From the NCBI GenBank assembly GCA_905221605.1, contig CAJNDS010000502.1:266501-330500 (forward strand): a stretch of 64,000 nucleotides of DNA, in the 5' to 3' direction. A program made the translations under genes and the position numbers. Each line of letters begins with the position of its first letter. Within the stretch, counting starts at the first letter, position 1. Shown one piece after another: positions 1 through 12,339 of this stretch. The notes under the pieces are model-generated. The model made no database searches. It saw only the letters and a program-made list of their open reading frames with translations, and was not told the DNA's origin. Source of the stretch: Symbiodinium natans (lineage: Eukaryota > Sar > Dinophyceae > Suessiales > Symbiodiniaceae).

Positions 1-1678
1 TTTTGGGGTTTTGGGGTTGGCTTACAAGTAGGGGTTTAGGGTCCCTAAACCTTAAACCCTAAGTCCTAAACCCTAAATCCTAAAACCCTAAATTCGGGCT
101 TTAGGTTTCTTTTGGATTATTTGGGAAGCGCTTGGGGTTTACGGGCCCTCTCACCTCGACAAACCTGTTCGCTTGAAGGGCTTCAGAGGTTTGAAAGGAC
201 CCTAATCAACCCTAAGTTTTTGTTTTTTCTGTTTAGGGCTTTTGGGCTTTAGGGCTAAATCCTAGGGTTTAGGGTGTTTGGGTTTGTGGGCCTAGGGTTT
301 AAATAGCCACTTAGGCCACACTGCCAGTACACACAGGAGGGATCTGTCAGGCCTGAAACAATTCCTCAAGAACACTCCCACCTTTCCGCACGTGTTTAAG
401 CGGATATCAAAAGAGTCTCTTGCTACGTTAGGCAGCCGCCAGAAGAATAGCCCTAGCAGCTCCCGCTTTCATGTTGTTTTTATTGATTTTCCGGCTTGCA
501 TCGTTGATTCGATACGGACATCTAAAGCCAAAGTTGGGTACATGGTCTGGGTTTAGGATCGAGAATCACACCATCACGCACTAGAGCAGCAACTCTGGCG
601 GGCGATGACGACTGAGGAAACGGCCTCGCTCTTCGTGGGATTGAGAGCTTTGAGGATTTGAGAGCAAGACATGCTGTGGGCAGGACCCAGATCATCCAAA
701 GCCGGCCAAAGAAAGTAGGGAACATTCCTTCCAGAATAGGACTAGTTCACATATTTTGGAAGATTGGGGAGGGGAGGGTGTCCCCAGTGGTTTCAAGATC
801 ATCAATGCAGTTAGCAACGCTGATTTCACAGGCGCTGCTGCCGTGCCCTTGCCTGTTTTCCTTCGTTTCGGGATGTAGGAACGTGGGCATGTCCCCAAAT
901 AGGGGCTGGGAAACCCCAAACTTGCGCTGCAGTTCAAACCACGTGTTCTACTTCTGCTTAGAAAATTGTTTCGGGGAATGCTTTCTGCGGACGTACTGCT
1001 AGGACCAAGCGTGGTTGGCCACTTTCCTGTAGCCATTGGTATCTCTCCCAGCCCAGGAGTTTAAGTACCCCACGTCGTCCGGCCCTCAACGCTCCATCTC
1101 AACGATCGAACACTCTAAGCCGAAAACCATAGAGTTCAGAAGTTCAGCGCCCTAAACCCAAGAACCAAAAGCCCCGAAACCCTCCCTTCCAGGCGATGCG
1201 GAGACTTTCGATGCCGGCTATGGCCCGTGCAGCACGTGGCCTTGCGGAGTTTAGAGGTTTAGGCGTTCAGGGGCTCAGGGTCCAAGATCCCATGGCATCA
1301 GGCCTTTACAAGACACGCAACACGCACGCGCACAAGTGCACACGCGCGCACGCGGGCACACGCCAAATCACCCTCAGAATCACTTCAACCCTGGAAACGA
1401 ACTCCCCTAAACCACCCAGCATAGACCTTGAGCCGCCCAGGAGTAGGGTTTAGGTTTAGGGTTTATAAATATAGGGCTTGCGGGATTATAGGTTTAGGGT
1501 TGCGTTATATAGGGCTTGAGGGATAAATGGGTGAAGACTAATTAAGGGTTTAGTGCTTACGGTTGTGGGTTGCGGGTTTAGGGTCTTGGGGGCTTAGGGT
1601 TTAGGCTGTTCTGCAGGGCTTTCGGGGCTTTTGGTTCAGCTGAGGAGCAAGGGCATCCATGTCCCGAAGCTGGCTGAG

Positions 1679-1751
1679 GTATGCCCCTGGCGGCATGAAC
1701 AGCGGCTGGTGCCAATACGACATGGACCAAATGGGCATGGTGGCCTACCAG
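1679..1751 (+). CDS. Putative exon, class A/D-like Cys-rich segment
   Basis: Follows gctgAG and ends at CAG before GTCGGG. Reads YAPGGMNSGWCQYDMDQMGM and on to VAYQ. The GWCQYD core resembles GYSWCQ of the exon at 34620. First clear island of the series in this window. Confidence 0.45.
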
Positions 1752-2187
1752 GTCGGGTACTACGGTAGGGGAGGACTTGCGGGCCAGCCTTGCTATCTTT
1801 CAGTTTTCAATATCTGGATTTGTTAGGCGATCTTACTCCGGAATATGCCCCTGAACCCAAACCTTGTGGGTTTGACCTTTGAGGCCTCTTACGGCTGTAG
1901 GGTCTTGCCTGCTACGTCATGCCTTGGGGACACTGTGTTCTCTTGCTGTATTTGCTTGAGAGGATCCTACGCAAAGTTTCTTCAGAGGGTCTCTTGAGGC
2001 GTTTGTTTGGTTGAGTGGGGCTGAGCTGACTGGAGGCCACCCAGCTCAGGCTCAGGGCTCAAGGGTTTGGGTTCCGGGCGCCACGGAGTGTCCTTGAACC
2101 TTCTATAAGCCCTAAACCCCATCAACCCTAAAGCCCTATAAGCTGATAAACCCGGGCTGAGAAACAACCCTAACAAAACCCTATATA

Positions 2188-2338
2188 AACCTTAAATAAC
2201 CCTATATAAACCTTATATAAACCCTACAGAAACCTTATATAAGCCCTATATAAGCCTTATGTAAACCCTATAGAAACCGTATATAAGCCCTACATAAACC
2301 GTCTATAAACCCTAGATAAACCCTGTTATGAACCCTAA
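2188..2338. repeat. Degenerate CCCTATATAAA-type array
   Basis: Repeats of CCCTATATAAACC and CCTTATATAAACC, a 14-bp-scale variant of the telomeric repeat, just upstream of the exon at 2355. Confidence 0.8.
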
Positions 2339-2354
2339 ACTCTTCTGCTGCCAG

Positions 2355-2415
2355 CGGGAGGTCTGCCCGCAGTGTGGCAGCTGCTCGGCCACTCGGCCCG
2401 AATGGATGCCCTGGC
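2355..2415 (+). CDS. Putative exon, class D Cys-rich segment
   Basis: Follows ctgccAG and reads REVCPQCGSCSATRPEWMPW, with a CPxC core like class D. C-strand repeats precede it and G-strand repeats follow. The 3' border is not clear. Confidence 0.45.
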
Positions 2416-3038
2416 ACTTTACTTTGGGCTTGGGGTTTAGGGTTTAGGGTTTAGGGTTTAGGGTTGAGGGTTTAGGGTTTAGGGTTTGGGGTTTGGGGTT
2501 GTTTGGGGTCTTGGGCATTAGGGGGCTGAGGGTTCCCTCAGCCCAAAACCCTGAACCCTAAACCCTAGACAGGTTTGAATTTGTGGGGTTCAGGTGTTTA
2601 GGGCTTCGTGGGTTCAGCGTTTAGAGCGTTCTGGGAATCTGGGGGCTTCAGGGGTTTACGGGAAAACGGCGGCCTGAAGAGGAGAAGAGAGTTCGGCTTT
2701 AGAGTCCTCGTCCGTGTTCTTTGGAAAGTTCTGCCTAAAAGTACAGGTTGTGGTCCGTTGGCTATTCTGGTTTGAGACCCTCAGCCCTTGTACCCAGTCC
2801 CTGGGCTTGGCCAGCTTGAAAGTTCATAGGTAGATACAGTTAGGGATATAGGCAGGGTTTAGGGGTTTTAACTAGGGTTTGGGGCAGAGTGAGTGTGGCT
2901 TCCCACGGTTGGAGCTCCGAACATTCCTCGAGCTGTCAGAACCCTAGCCCTTAAACCCGAACGCCCTAGACCCTAAACCCTAAACCTCTCAACACCCCCA
3001 AGCCTACAACCAGAGCTTGCGGGCTGTGACCAGGCCCG

Positions 3039-3224
3039 CAAAACCCTAAACTCTAAACCCTAAACCCTAAACCCCTAACCCCTAACCCCTAAACCCTAAA
3101 CCCTAAACCCTAAACCCTAAACCCTAAACCCTAAACCCTAAACCCTAAACCCTAAACCCTAAACCCTAAACCCTAACCCTAAAATCTAAACCCTGAACCC
3201 TAAACCCGAAATCCCTAAACCTCA
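3039..3224. repeat. CCCTAAA telomere-like array
   Basis: About 22 near-perfect CCCTAAA units, then variants. Confidence 0.95.
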
Positions 3225-3429
3225 CAGAGCCAGTGCCATCCGTTTTGAACTCAGGCCGGAGCCGCCGTGGAGGAGGACCAGCTGCCCAGCAAAAAGTCCC
3301 TAAATTAGGGTTTGGCGTTTAGGGTTTAGGGTTTAGGGGTTTGGGGTTTAGGGTTTGGGGTTTAGGGTGTGGGGTCCAAAAGCCCCCCAAAAACTCCCTA
3401 AGCTCACTCAACCGTCTTTGCCCCGTCAG

Positions 3430-3454
3430 AGTGTGTGTTGAACTCGAAGGACAG
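3430..3454 (+). CDS. Possible micro-exon
   Basis: A 25-nt island between pyrimidine-rich cgtcAG and GGTTTAGGG, readable as VCVELEG. It is supported only by the C-strand to G-strand repeat switch around it, so it is weak. Confidence 0.2.
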
Positions 3455-3710
3455 GGTTTAGGGTTGAGGGTTTGAAGCCCAGACACTGCCCGCCCAAACC
3501 GGCCAGCCAAAGGACTTCCAGTTCATTGTACTAGGGCTTACCTTTCAAAGCCTAGCTCGCAACGACGGTTAGGGAGCTTTGACGACAAAAGGCCCTACAT
3601 ACCCCAACCCCCAACCCTAAGAACCCAAACCCTCTAAGCCCAAAACCCTATAAGCCCCAAACCCCCAAAACCCTACAAGCCCTAAACTAGTAGCCGGTCC
3701 AAGCGCGCAG

Positions 3711-3758
3711 GAGTTCGTCTCCCTGAATTGCGACAAGTGCCGCCGCTTGGACTGTACC
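3711..3758 (+). CDS. Putative exon, class D-like Cys-rich segment
   Basis: Follows gcgcAG and ends at ACC before GTAAAC, which is part of a CCCTAAA array. Reads EFVSLNCDKCRRLDCT, in phase 0 at both ends. Similar in layout to the exon at 25234 (EFSAFCW...CP). Confidence 0.5.
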
Positions 3759-3765
3759 GTAAACC

Positions 3766-4122
3766 CTAAACCCCACCCCTGAACCCTAAGCCCTCGACCC
3801 TAAACCCTAAACCCTAAACCCTAAACCCTAAACCCTAAACCCTAAACCCTAAACCCTAAACCCTAAACCCTAAACCCTAAACCCTAAACCCTAAACTCTA
3901 AACTCCACACCACAAACCCTAAAGACTCGGTTCCCTGTGCGACACCCTGAACATATTCCATGGGTAAATTCTGTTTGCCTCGGCTGGCTCCACGCGAGGG
4001 TTGCACTCCCTGCACCCTAAGCCCTAAAGCCCTAAGCCCTAAGCCCTAAGCCCTAAGCCCTAAGCCCTAAGCCCTAAACCCTAAACCCTAAACCCTAAAC
4101 CCTAAAGCCCACACCACAAACC
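3766..4122. repeat. CCCTAAA and CCCTAAG arrays
   Basis: Two C-strand arrays at 3766-3922 and 4010-4122 around a possible small exon; the second starts with about nine CCCTAAG units before becoming CCCTAAA. Confidence 0.92.
3925..3963 (+). CDS. Possible exon
   Basis: Short island after AAAG, ending before GTAAAT; one frame reads LGSLCDTLNIFHG. Only one Cys and no clear class, so weak. Confidence 0.22.
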
Positions 4123-4143
4123 CTAAACACTCAGCTCTTCTAG

Positions 4144-4206
4144 GGACAAACACAAAGGCATCTCGGCGTGGACGTCGACAAGCATCTGTCTGAATGCCAG
4201 CGCCGG
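4144..4206 (+). CDS. Putative exon, class B
   Basis: Acceptor ctcttctAG, donor GG|GCAAGT (GC type). Reads DKHKGISAWTSTSICLNASA, with the class B features of Trp/Ser-rich start, a single Cys and then an NAS sequon. 63 nt, with 1 nt before and 2 nt after whole codons. Confidence 0.55.
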
Positions 4207-4586
4207 GCAAGTCAAGGCTGGGAACCCTCCTCAACCCCAAGCCCTACACCCTAAATCCTGAATTCAGGGCTTTAGGGGTTCGGCTTTAGGTGTATCGGGG
4301 TTTGAGGGCTTGAGGGGCTAAGGGTTTGAGTTGTTCAGGGTTTTGAAGGTTAGCGACTCGAGGACCGCCACGCAATGGCTTTCGGGCTTTCAGGGCTCTG
4401 GACAGAGGCTTTAGGGTTTAGAAGCATCCGGGTGTTGGGGATCAGGGTTCATCAGCCTCTTGTGTGTGGGGGGCTGCAAGTAAGTTTACAGAAGAGCCCT
4501 CCAGTCGTGGTTTAAGGCTTCGCGGGTGGTTCAGGGAATCCCGAGCCCTAATCCTAAGCCCTCATCAGGTCCCGAAGCCCCTCAAG

Positions 4587-4640
4587 AGGCCTGCGCCAAC
4601 GCCACGCTCGCGGAAATGGGCTGCCAGGGCAGCAGTTCAC
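4587..4640 (+). CDS. Putative exon, class B
   Basis: After ctcaAG; reads ACANATLAEMGCQGSS, with CANAT matching CANMT of the exon at 47510. C-strand repeats lie before and G-strand repeats after. The end is uncertain. Confidence 0.42.
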
Positions 4641-5020
4641 CCCCAGCTCAGCGAGGGTTGGGGATTTGTAAGTTTCTGTAGTTATTTTACTTTCATTTTT
4701 TTAACGGGGGGTTCGGGTTTAGGGTTTAGATAGGGGTCGTGGGGCTTGAGGGTCTAGATTTGAAGTAGCTTCTTTTGGCTTTTGAACGTGGGGTCAACAG
4801 GGTTACCCAAGCAGCTAAACCCTAAACTTTCAATCCTCGATCCCTGAACACCCACCCTAAGCCCCAAACCCGTAACCCTAAACCTGAAACCCTCAACCCT
4901 GAACCCTAAACCCTGAACCCTAAACCCTGAACCCTAAACCCGACACCCTAAACCCTCAACTCTACACCCCAAACCCTCCAACGACCCCACAAACAAAGCT
5001 TCCTTCCCACTTGCCCCCAG

Positions 5021-5071
5021 GTTTCGCGTTTACCCTCGAGACCAACAGCACCTGTGCAGGCCCGCTGATCG
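5021..5071 (+). CDS. Putative exon, class B-like
   Basis: Has a long pyrimidine tract and cccccAG acceptor, and ends before GTTGAA. Reads FAFTLETNSTCAGPLI, with an NST sequon. Resembles YTLTCNAS of the exon at 16771. Confidence 0.52.
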
Positions 5072-5214
5072 GTTGAAGGGCTTTGGGCGAGGTTTCGATC
5101 TTGGTTTGGGGTCTTCTTGGGGCAGTCTAGAGTTCATGGTCTACGGCTTCAGTTTTTGGCTGTTTTTGGGGGGCCATCAGCCTGAATCCTTTTTCAGGTT
5201 TCTTGCGAGAGTTT

Positions 5215-5402
5215 GGCCCTAAACCCTAAACCCTAAACCCTAAACCCTAAACCCTAAACCCTAAACCCTAAACCCTAAACCCTAAACCTTAAACCCTAAA
5301 CCCTAAACCCTAAACCCTAAACCCTAAACCCTAAACCCTAAACCCTAAACCCCTGAACCCTGAACCCTGAACCCTGAACCCAAAACCCTAAACCCTAAAC
5401 CC
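5215..5402. repeat. CCCTAAA telomere-like array
   Basis: About 24 units, ending in CCCTGAA variants. Confidence 0.95.
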
Positions 5403-5497
5403 TTGGGTGACCGGCTTGAAGATTAAGGCGCCTGAAAGACTTCTCGCGAAGTTGAAGTCCTAGTCTTGCGGACTCAAACACAGAAATCCCGGGGCAG

Positions 5498-5531
5498 GTA
5501 CGATGTGCACGATCTACACGGACTGCTCCGC
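5498..5531 (+). CDS. Putative exon, Cys-rich
   Basis: After ggggcAG; ends directly at GTTTAGGG, so the telomeric repeat itself supplies the GT. Reads TMCTIYTDCS. Confidence 0.42.
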
Positions 5532-6437
5532 GTTTAGGGTTTAGGGTTTAGGGTTAAGGGTTTAGGGTTTAGGGTTGGGGGTTGGGGGTTGGGGGTTGGG
5601 GGTGGTGGCCCCTACTTGAAGGTTCATGGGCGGCGACGAGCAGGGTGTTGCCAGTCGGTTAACTGTGACTCTCACCCTTCTTTCTTGCGCTTCACAGAAA
5701 CCCTGAACCCTACGCTCCAAGCACCCTAAACCCTCAACCCTAAACCCTACACCCTAAACTTTACGTGCAAACCAATATCGTTTCATCAGCGTGCGATTTT
5801 CTGGAGCCCGTTGCAGAACCGGCAATTGCAAGGCTCAGGGCTGTTAGGGTGTGACGCTGTCGACTTCGGATTCATCCCTGTTGGACTTCATGCGTGGCAT
5901 TTTGGGCATCCTGAAGTTACAACTTCCAGGAGGTATGTTCTAGGGTATATAGCTATGGCCATCGTATTGCTTACTTCCTATTCAGACCGAATCCGCCCTA
6001 GCAGGCAACCTTGTTGCAGAACATTGCGGCTTGTCCATTTTAGTGCTGCTTTTATGAGTACACAGAAGCTTACGTGCTAACAGCAAGGTATCCCGCTCCA
6101 GCGAAACCTGTATCTAGACGGATCGCTGAAATCCACTGCTCGACGTTGTTGCTTATTGCTGCTCACACAAAAGATGTGCAAAATGGGGACCTTTTCGACA
6201 AAACAAGAAGTTCAGCGTCCGATATTTTTTAAAAATGCTTGCGCCAGTTCCTCCCATTTTTGGGCCTTCAGCCCTGCATCCCCCGGAGCCTCTCCCTGAA
6301 GCCTCCAAAGCCCGAGGATGCCCTCAGCACCCGAAGCCCCCGAAGCCTGGTTTAGGGTTTAGGGTTTAGGGTTTAGGGTTTAGGGTTTAGGGTGCCCTCT
6401 GCCTTGGGGGACTTTTCGCGCCTGAACCCCCTCGAAA

Positions 6438-6536
6438 GCGTGCTCTGCGAGGAGGAGACCAACATGTTTCCCACAGACTACCAAGCGCCCTGCGGCACCT
6501 TCGCACTCGCGCAGCCTGGCCAGAGCGAGCTCTTCA
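6438..6536 (+). CDS. Putative exon, two-Cys segment
   Basis: After cgaaAG, the frame VLCEEETNMFPTDYQAPCGT continues FALAQPGQSELF until CAG|GAGGGG. Low repeat content and balanced base use, but no clear repeat class; G-strand repeats lie upstream. Confidence 0.38.
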
Positions 6537-6621
6537 GGAGGGGGTGGGGGCTTCAGCTTGCTTTCCGGGTGTTCGAGGCTGTTCCGGGTCTTGTTCCAGG
6601 TGGGGGTTTGGGGTTTTGAGG

Positions 6622-6683
6622 GTTTGCGGAAGTTTTTCGTATACGAAGCGCAAGACGTCCTGAGCATCATCTTCCCGCGGCTC
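6622..6683 (+). CDS. Possible exon
   Basis: Island reading KFFVYEAQDVLSIIFPRLER without Cys. It looks protein-like but has no class and unclear borders. Confidence 0.25.
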
Positions 6684-9241
6684 GAGAGGGGCGGGGGGGG
6701 CTGTTACTAATGAGTTCAAACCCGACTTGCGGGGTCGGGCGCTGAAGGCCGGAAATCGAGTTTTCTAAACTGGAACCTGGGCTCGTGGGCTCGTGGGCTC
6801 CATGTCGCCTTGCTTGCAGGTTTGAGGTTTGTGGTTTTGGGTTTTTTGGCCTTTCTGGAACGCACCCCCCCGCCCCCCCCCCCCGCAGAAAACCTCCCTG
6901 CAAGCCTGAAAGGTGAGGGCTTTTCCCCGTGCTCTCCTTGAAAAGCCCGCAGAGGCAGAGTCCTGCCGACTAGACTCCACTCCCCTTTCCGCCCCTTCCA
7001 CCACCCTCCGAGGATTCCCTGAGGTGCCAGACAGTACCCAGCATCCATTGGAGTGCTGAGGGGAAGTCTTCTTACTTCTGAAGTCCGAAAAACGGCAGAG
7101 TTGGCACCCGTAGCGGTTGTAGCCGTGGGGTGGGGACGATCGAGGGAAGTAACTTGTCTTGTCCGAAACCCCAAACCCCTCAAAGCCAAAGCCATCCCAA
7201 AGCCACCTCCAAAGCAAAGTGTAAGGCAAGATGCCTGCACCGCGAGCACAACGGATGGCCCGCGCAGCCCACCCCACCCCTCACCACCCCGAAACCCCGA
7301 AGCCCTAAACCTTTGCAGGGTTCAGAGTTTAAGGGCTTCGGGGCCGTGAGGTTCTGGGCGATGTTGTGGCTGTGCCCGAATGCCGTACACAGGCGCCTGA
7401 GGCCCAAAGACTCCGTGAGGCTCCAACAGGCTCCTGTAATTTAAGGAAGCACGCTGGGTGTTGGGTGTAGGGTTTAGGGTTCGTGTTTAGGATTGAGGGT
7501 AAAGTGTAGGGTGTAGGGTAGAGGCAAGGGTTAGGGTTTCAGGATTAGGCAAGGCAGCCTCTGATGAAGAAGGAGATCTCGAATCCTTCCATCCTCAACC
7601 CTCCATAAACTGCCAAAGATGTTGTACAGGGTTTAGGCTTTGGGGTTTAGCTCGAAAGTCGAAAGCCCACATGAAGGCGCCTTCTTCATCCGATATGGCC
7701 TTTGGCCGCTGATGTCGCCCGTCCTCGCCGGGCCCTCGAAACCCAGATCCCAAAACGGTGCGTTTCACATGCTTGCCCGCGGTACTGGCAGGGGTGCGGG
7801 GGGGTGGGGGGGGGGCAGGGGTGGGGGGTGGTGCGGGGAGGCGTGCAGGTCACAGTCTGCAACACTCCCCACTCTCAAGCTCCCGTCAAACACTCCCTTT
7901 CTTAACAACTGGTTCTTGCCACATGGCTCACGAAAACGGAATGTCTTCGAATGCACCGTGCATCCCAGAAAACTCCGGGCAAACGTGTGCCACACGCTCG
8001 TGGTTCGAGGGTTCAACTCCCTGTGACACCTTGAGACCCTCACTCTCCGACTCACGGACGTACCATTCACACCTGACCTTATCATCCTGGAACTTGGAGC
8101 TCTTCATCATACGGTTACTGCCTCAAAGACCCTGGAATCCATCCCACCTGTCAGTCTTGCCCATGAATCCGTCCTTGAGACCCGACCTCGGTTTCCAAGC
8201 CGCTAAAAACCCAACATGGAAACCTCTTCTGATGATGTCTCCGGCGTGCACGATGCACATGAATTTAAATCCCGCGCTACTAGTAGTGGGGGGTTCTGGA
8301 ACGTTTCGCTACGCTAGCGAGGGCTTGAACCCGGAACCCATAAGCGTTCATGCTTGCGAACTTGTGCTTTGCAGGGTCGGGGGGGGGGGGCGCAGGGATG
8401 TCCGGAGTTTAGGGTTTGGGGGTTCTGGGGGGTTTAGTGCAAGGTCTGAAGATTGGTTGTTTACATGGCTTGGGCTTGGGAGGTCGTGGGACCGAGGGCT
8501 CTGGGTTGAAGAGCTTGTAATTCGAGACCCCTAACTCTAAACCCTAAACCCTAAACCCTAAACCCTCAACCCTAAACCCTGAATCCCAAGTAAGCCCGGG
8601 GAGCCGGCAGCCTCGATGGATCTGAGCCTTGGCCCAAACCCTAAACCGGCCTCCCACAGTTGTTTTAGGGTTTCGGGTTTAGGGTTCCTTTCCAAGGGTT
8701 TAGGGTTCCCTCACCGGGTTTTGAGTTTAGGGTTTCGGTGAGCCTGAAACTTAGCACCCCAAGCCCGAAGCCTTCAATTCCGAGCCGAGGGGTCTCTAAC
8801 CGTATGCTGGGGGTTTACGTTTCAGGGTGTAGGGTTGAGGGTTTAGGGTTTCGGAACCCCAAGCCCGCCCAGGCTGGCACGATTCCCTCCGCGTTTGAAG
8901 GTCCCTGGGGCGCCTCGCCTGTCTCAATGGGTCCGACCTTGGCTTTGGTTGGGTTCAGGATTGAGGGCTCAGAGCTCAGGATTTGGGTTTGGGGTTGAGG
9001 GTTTCGGCTGCTTGGATTTCAAAGCACCCTTTTTTCGGGCATCAAAGTAGGGGCATCTGAGCTTGAAGGGTTAAGTTGGGTATGTGCTGCTACGGTTTTG
9101 CACAGCTATAGCCAGTACACCCAAAGCAGAACTGTTTCCAAGGGGTACGAGTTTGGACCCCGCTTAAGGGGGGGAAGTGGTTCGGTGGTTCGGTTCTCGG
9201 GCTGGGGGTTTGCTTTTGTTGTTGGGGCCGCGCGCGGCAGG

Positions 9242-9272
9242 GCGGGGGGGGGGGGGGGGGGGGGGGGGGGGG
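9242..9272. repeat. Homopolymer G run
   Basis: About 30 G. Similar runs lie at 10938-10962, 11778-11797 (after a T run), 30158-30181 and 55252-55272; length may be unreliable in assembly. Confidence 0.9.
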
Positions 9273-9787
9273 TGTAGTGCTATTTTGAAAGGTTTTAGGG
9301 TTGTCTTGTTTCTCGTAAAGGTCCTTTAGGGCGCTGGGCTTTTAGGTGTTCGGGGGCTTAATTGTCATGGTCCGCCTCATTAGCAACAGCCCAATTACCC
9401 GTGCGGATTTGGGGTGCATGGGGTTGCAGCAAGATGAAGTCAAGGGCTAATGAGGGTCTTAATTGGGGGGGCGTCTTGAAGTCTTGCGTCTTGCGGACGG
9501 CGGACTGCTATCTCTAAACCGCTAACCCTAAACCTCTACATCCCTACCTCTACCCTAAAGGGCTCGAGGGCTTCGGGCTTGGGGCGGCCGTCGCCGCAAA
9601 ACCAGGCGAAGCGTGGGTGGCGGTGCTGTCCGTCCGCCACCGTGGCTGCAGCCAGCTAAACCCTGAAACCTAAACCCTGAACCCTAAACCCTGATTCCTA
9701 AACCCTGAATCCCAAACCCTGAACCCTGAACCTTGAACCCTAAACCCTGAACCCTAAGCAGCCCTAACGGCAGTTCTTGACGCGTGG

Positions 9788-9884
9788 GGTTTGGGAGACT
9801 TTGGGAGACTTTGGGAGACTTTGGGAGACTTTGGGAGACTTTGGGAGACTTTGGGAGACTTTGGGAGACTTTGGGAGACTTTGG
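9788..9884. repeat. Tandem TTTGGGAGAC 10-mer
   Basis: About nine perfect copies. Confidence 0.95.
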
Positions 9885-9977
9885 GGGGCTGTGAGGGGTT
9901 TTAGGGTCTCGGGGTTTCGGGGTTGCAGGGGTTTTCCGTAGGGTGGGTTTAAATTTAAAGGGATCTCCGCGTCCGAG

Positions 9978-10042
9978 GTCCCTTTGCCCTGGCCAGCAAC
10001 GCAGCCTGCTTCTGCGACGACTGCACCTACCCTTCGGCCTTG
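9978..10042 (+). CDS. Putative exon, Cys-rich
   Basis: After gtccgAG; reads PFALASNAACFCDDCTYPSA with a CFCDDC core, then runs into TTTAGGG-type sequence. G-strand repeats lie on both sides, an exception to the usual pattern. Confidence 0.48.
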
Positions 10043-10429
10043 CGCTTAGGTTTAGGGTTGAGGGTTGAGGGTTTAGGGTTCAGGCTGAAATCCCTGAACC
10101 TAAGCCACCGAACTCTAAGCCCTCGAACCCTTTTAAACCTCTTCAACCCCAAAACCCTAATTCACTCTAAGTCTAGTTCATCCCTCCCCGCATCATCCCG
10201 CCGCCCAGACCCGAAACCCTGTAAATCTACAAAGGGGGCTCTTCCGATGCTTTGGGGCCTTGCAGGTTGGGTGCATGTTCATGAAGGATAGAGCTACAAC
10301 AGGTGCGGGGTTTAGGGTCAGGGCTTCTGCACATCCTTTTGCACGTGCACCTGCGAGTGGCGTGCGGCTCAGTGTGCGTTCGAGGGGTCTTCAAGGGGCG
10401 GGGGGTAGCCTGACAGCACCCCGAAGCTG

Positions 10430-10910
10430 AGTTATGTGGTCATGTTTCGATAAGCTTGCCGACCGACAGCTTCATGCATGAAGCAAATGCGCGGCACCTG
10501 AAAAGCAACCTTCCCCGTTGCGCTGACTAGCCCATATAGAAAAAACTGCCACCCTTATAGCCCGGAACAAGGTAATGCGGGAATTTACAGCCTGCAACAA
10601 ATTTTATGAAATTAAGAAATTAGATGTACCATTCTTGTCTCAAATTTCCGAAATTTTACCAAACATGTCAAATGATTTGGGAGAATTGAAGAAAATTGAG
10701 ATTTTTGCTTTATATTTTTTAGGAGGACTTGATTGACAAATAAGACTGAAAGGCTATAAGCGTGCATTCAAAGATGTATCTCTCCAGCTAAAGTTGCCCC
10801 TGAACAATCGAGTCCTACACCCCAAGCCCTACACCCTACAGCCCGGTACATGAGCCTTCAGAGAAAGGGTCACGCCCCTTCAAGCTCAGGCTGTTTCAGA
10901 TGTTGCAGAG
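10430..10910. other. AT-rich island with a 53-codon open frame
   Basis: Telomeric repeats are absent and AT content rises sharply at 10570-10760. The + frame 10575-10736 starts at ATG and ends at TGA; it contains FTACNKFYEIKKLDVPFLSQ and ISEILPNMSNDLGELKKI. The composition and hydrophobic pattern look like protein, but I recognise no family. It may be a transferred fragment. Confidence 0.35.
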
Positions 10911-11393
10911 TACCTCATGCTCGGGGCTTGGCGCTGCGGGGGGGGGGGGGGGGGGGGGGGGTGGCGGGGGCGAGTTGTCTGCGAGCCTTTGGTCCTCCCA
11001 ATCCCAAAACATCTGAAAGATGAACCCCAGACCCAGACCGTAAACCTTGCACTCTAAACCCCCACAGTTGCGCCGGCAGTCCTGTGGAAGCACCGTGCCC
11101 CTGAATCTGTACCTTGCTTCTAACCTTACGAACCCTATCAGCCCCAACAACTAGGAATTTGCCCGAAATCCAATACCCCTCGCCCCAAATGCGCCCCCAA
11201 AAACCCGAACCTCACATCCTACACCCGAAGCTGCGTTTAGGGATTAGGATCTGGAGGGTAGGGCTTAGCCGAAACGGCGCTTAGGGCTTTGGGCCTTGAG
11301 GCCGTCCGCCCTCAATCCTCGAACGGTTGGGTTCAGGGTTTTGGGGGTAGTTCGTGGCCCCAAAATACACACTGAACCGAATCCGAAGCCAGT

Positions 11394-11551
11394 TAGGGCT
11401 TAGGGCTTAGGGCTTAGGGCTTAGGGCTTAGGGCTTAGGGTTTAGGGTTTAGGGTTTAGGGTTTAGGGTAGGGTTTAGGGTTTAGGGTTTAGGGTTTAGG
11501 GTTTAGGGTTTAGGGTTTAGGGTTTAGGGTTTAGGGTTTAGGGTTTAGGGT
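11394..11551. repeat. TTAGGGC then TTTAGGG array
   Basis: About seven TTAGGGC units change abruptly into about 15 TTTAGGG units, the mirror image of the 4010-4122 array. Confidence 0.95.
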
Positions 11552-12339
11552 TTGGGGCCCGCAACAAGAAGGACTCCGGGAGTGCTGATGCACATCGACG
11601 CTTGGCCATGACAGTGTTCCCCTTTTGCTGCTAGGGCCGCTGTGGGTTTAACGGGTTACAGCGTTCGAGGGTTTAGGTTTTTGATGCTGGGTGTTCAGGG
11701 ACTTTAAACTCCAGAAGTTTCGAACTTTCGACTCTCGACCGGGGGGTTTAAGTTGTTTTTTTTTTTTTTTTTTTTTGGGGGGGGGGGGGGGGGGGTCAGG
11801 GTTTGTGGGTGTTTTCGGACATCTTAGGGCTCGGGCGCAGGGTTTAGGTTTTGGGCTTGACGGCTCTTCGAGTTTGGGGGCTTCGGGTGTGGGTGTAGGT
11901 TTGAGGTTTGGTGTTTTGGGGTGTAGGGCGTGGGGGGCATAGTGTGTGGTTCAACCCCCGAGACCTTCACATCTGAACCGTTTGAACCCTAAACCCTATT
12001 ACTAAGGGATCAGGGTTTAACAGGTCCTAGACCCACAAATTCCCTAAACTTGAAACCTTCTTTACCTAAAATTCCTCCGTGTTAAGCCCCCTCGCCCCTC
12101 CCGGTACCCGTGCGCAGCTACCGTCCAGGGCTTTGGGGTCTAAGGTTGTTTGGGTTTACGGTTTGGGGGTTGCGTGTTCTTGGAGGTTAAGGTTTGGCGG
12201 GTGGGTTAGGATGTATTGTGTTGGAGAAGCAGGGGGTTGGAGAACTCTGCAACAAGGGGGCTGAGGTTTTGGGTTTAGGGTTTATCTAGAGGTCATCCTT
12301 TTTGGTTACGCCCCTCAACCCGAACTTTTCCCTAAGCAT

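Noticed and set aside
1-1600. Possible true chromosome end at the left of the window
   Set aside because: Telomeric units here are degenerate and mixed in strand, as in the whole window; there is no terminal uniform array.
6667-8534. Overlapping long ORFs on both strands (up to 258 codons)
   Set aside because: They contain poly-G/poly-C runs and low-complexity Gly/Pro stretches, no domain, and compete on both strands. I cannot support a gene, though small exons may be hidden here.
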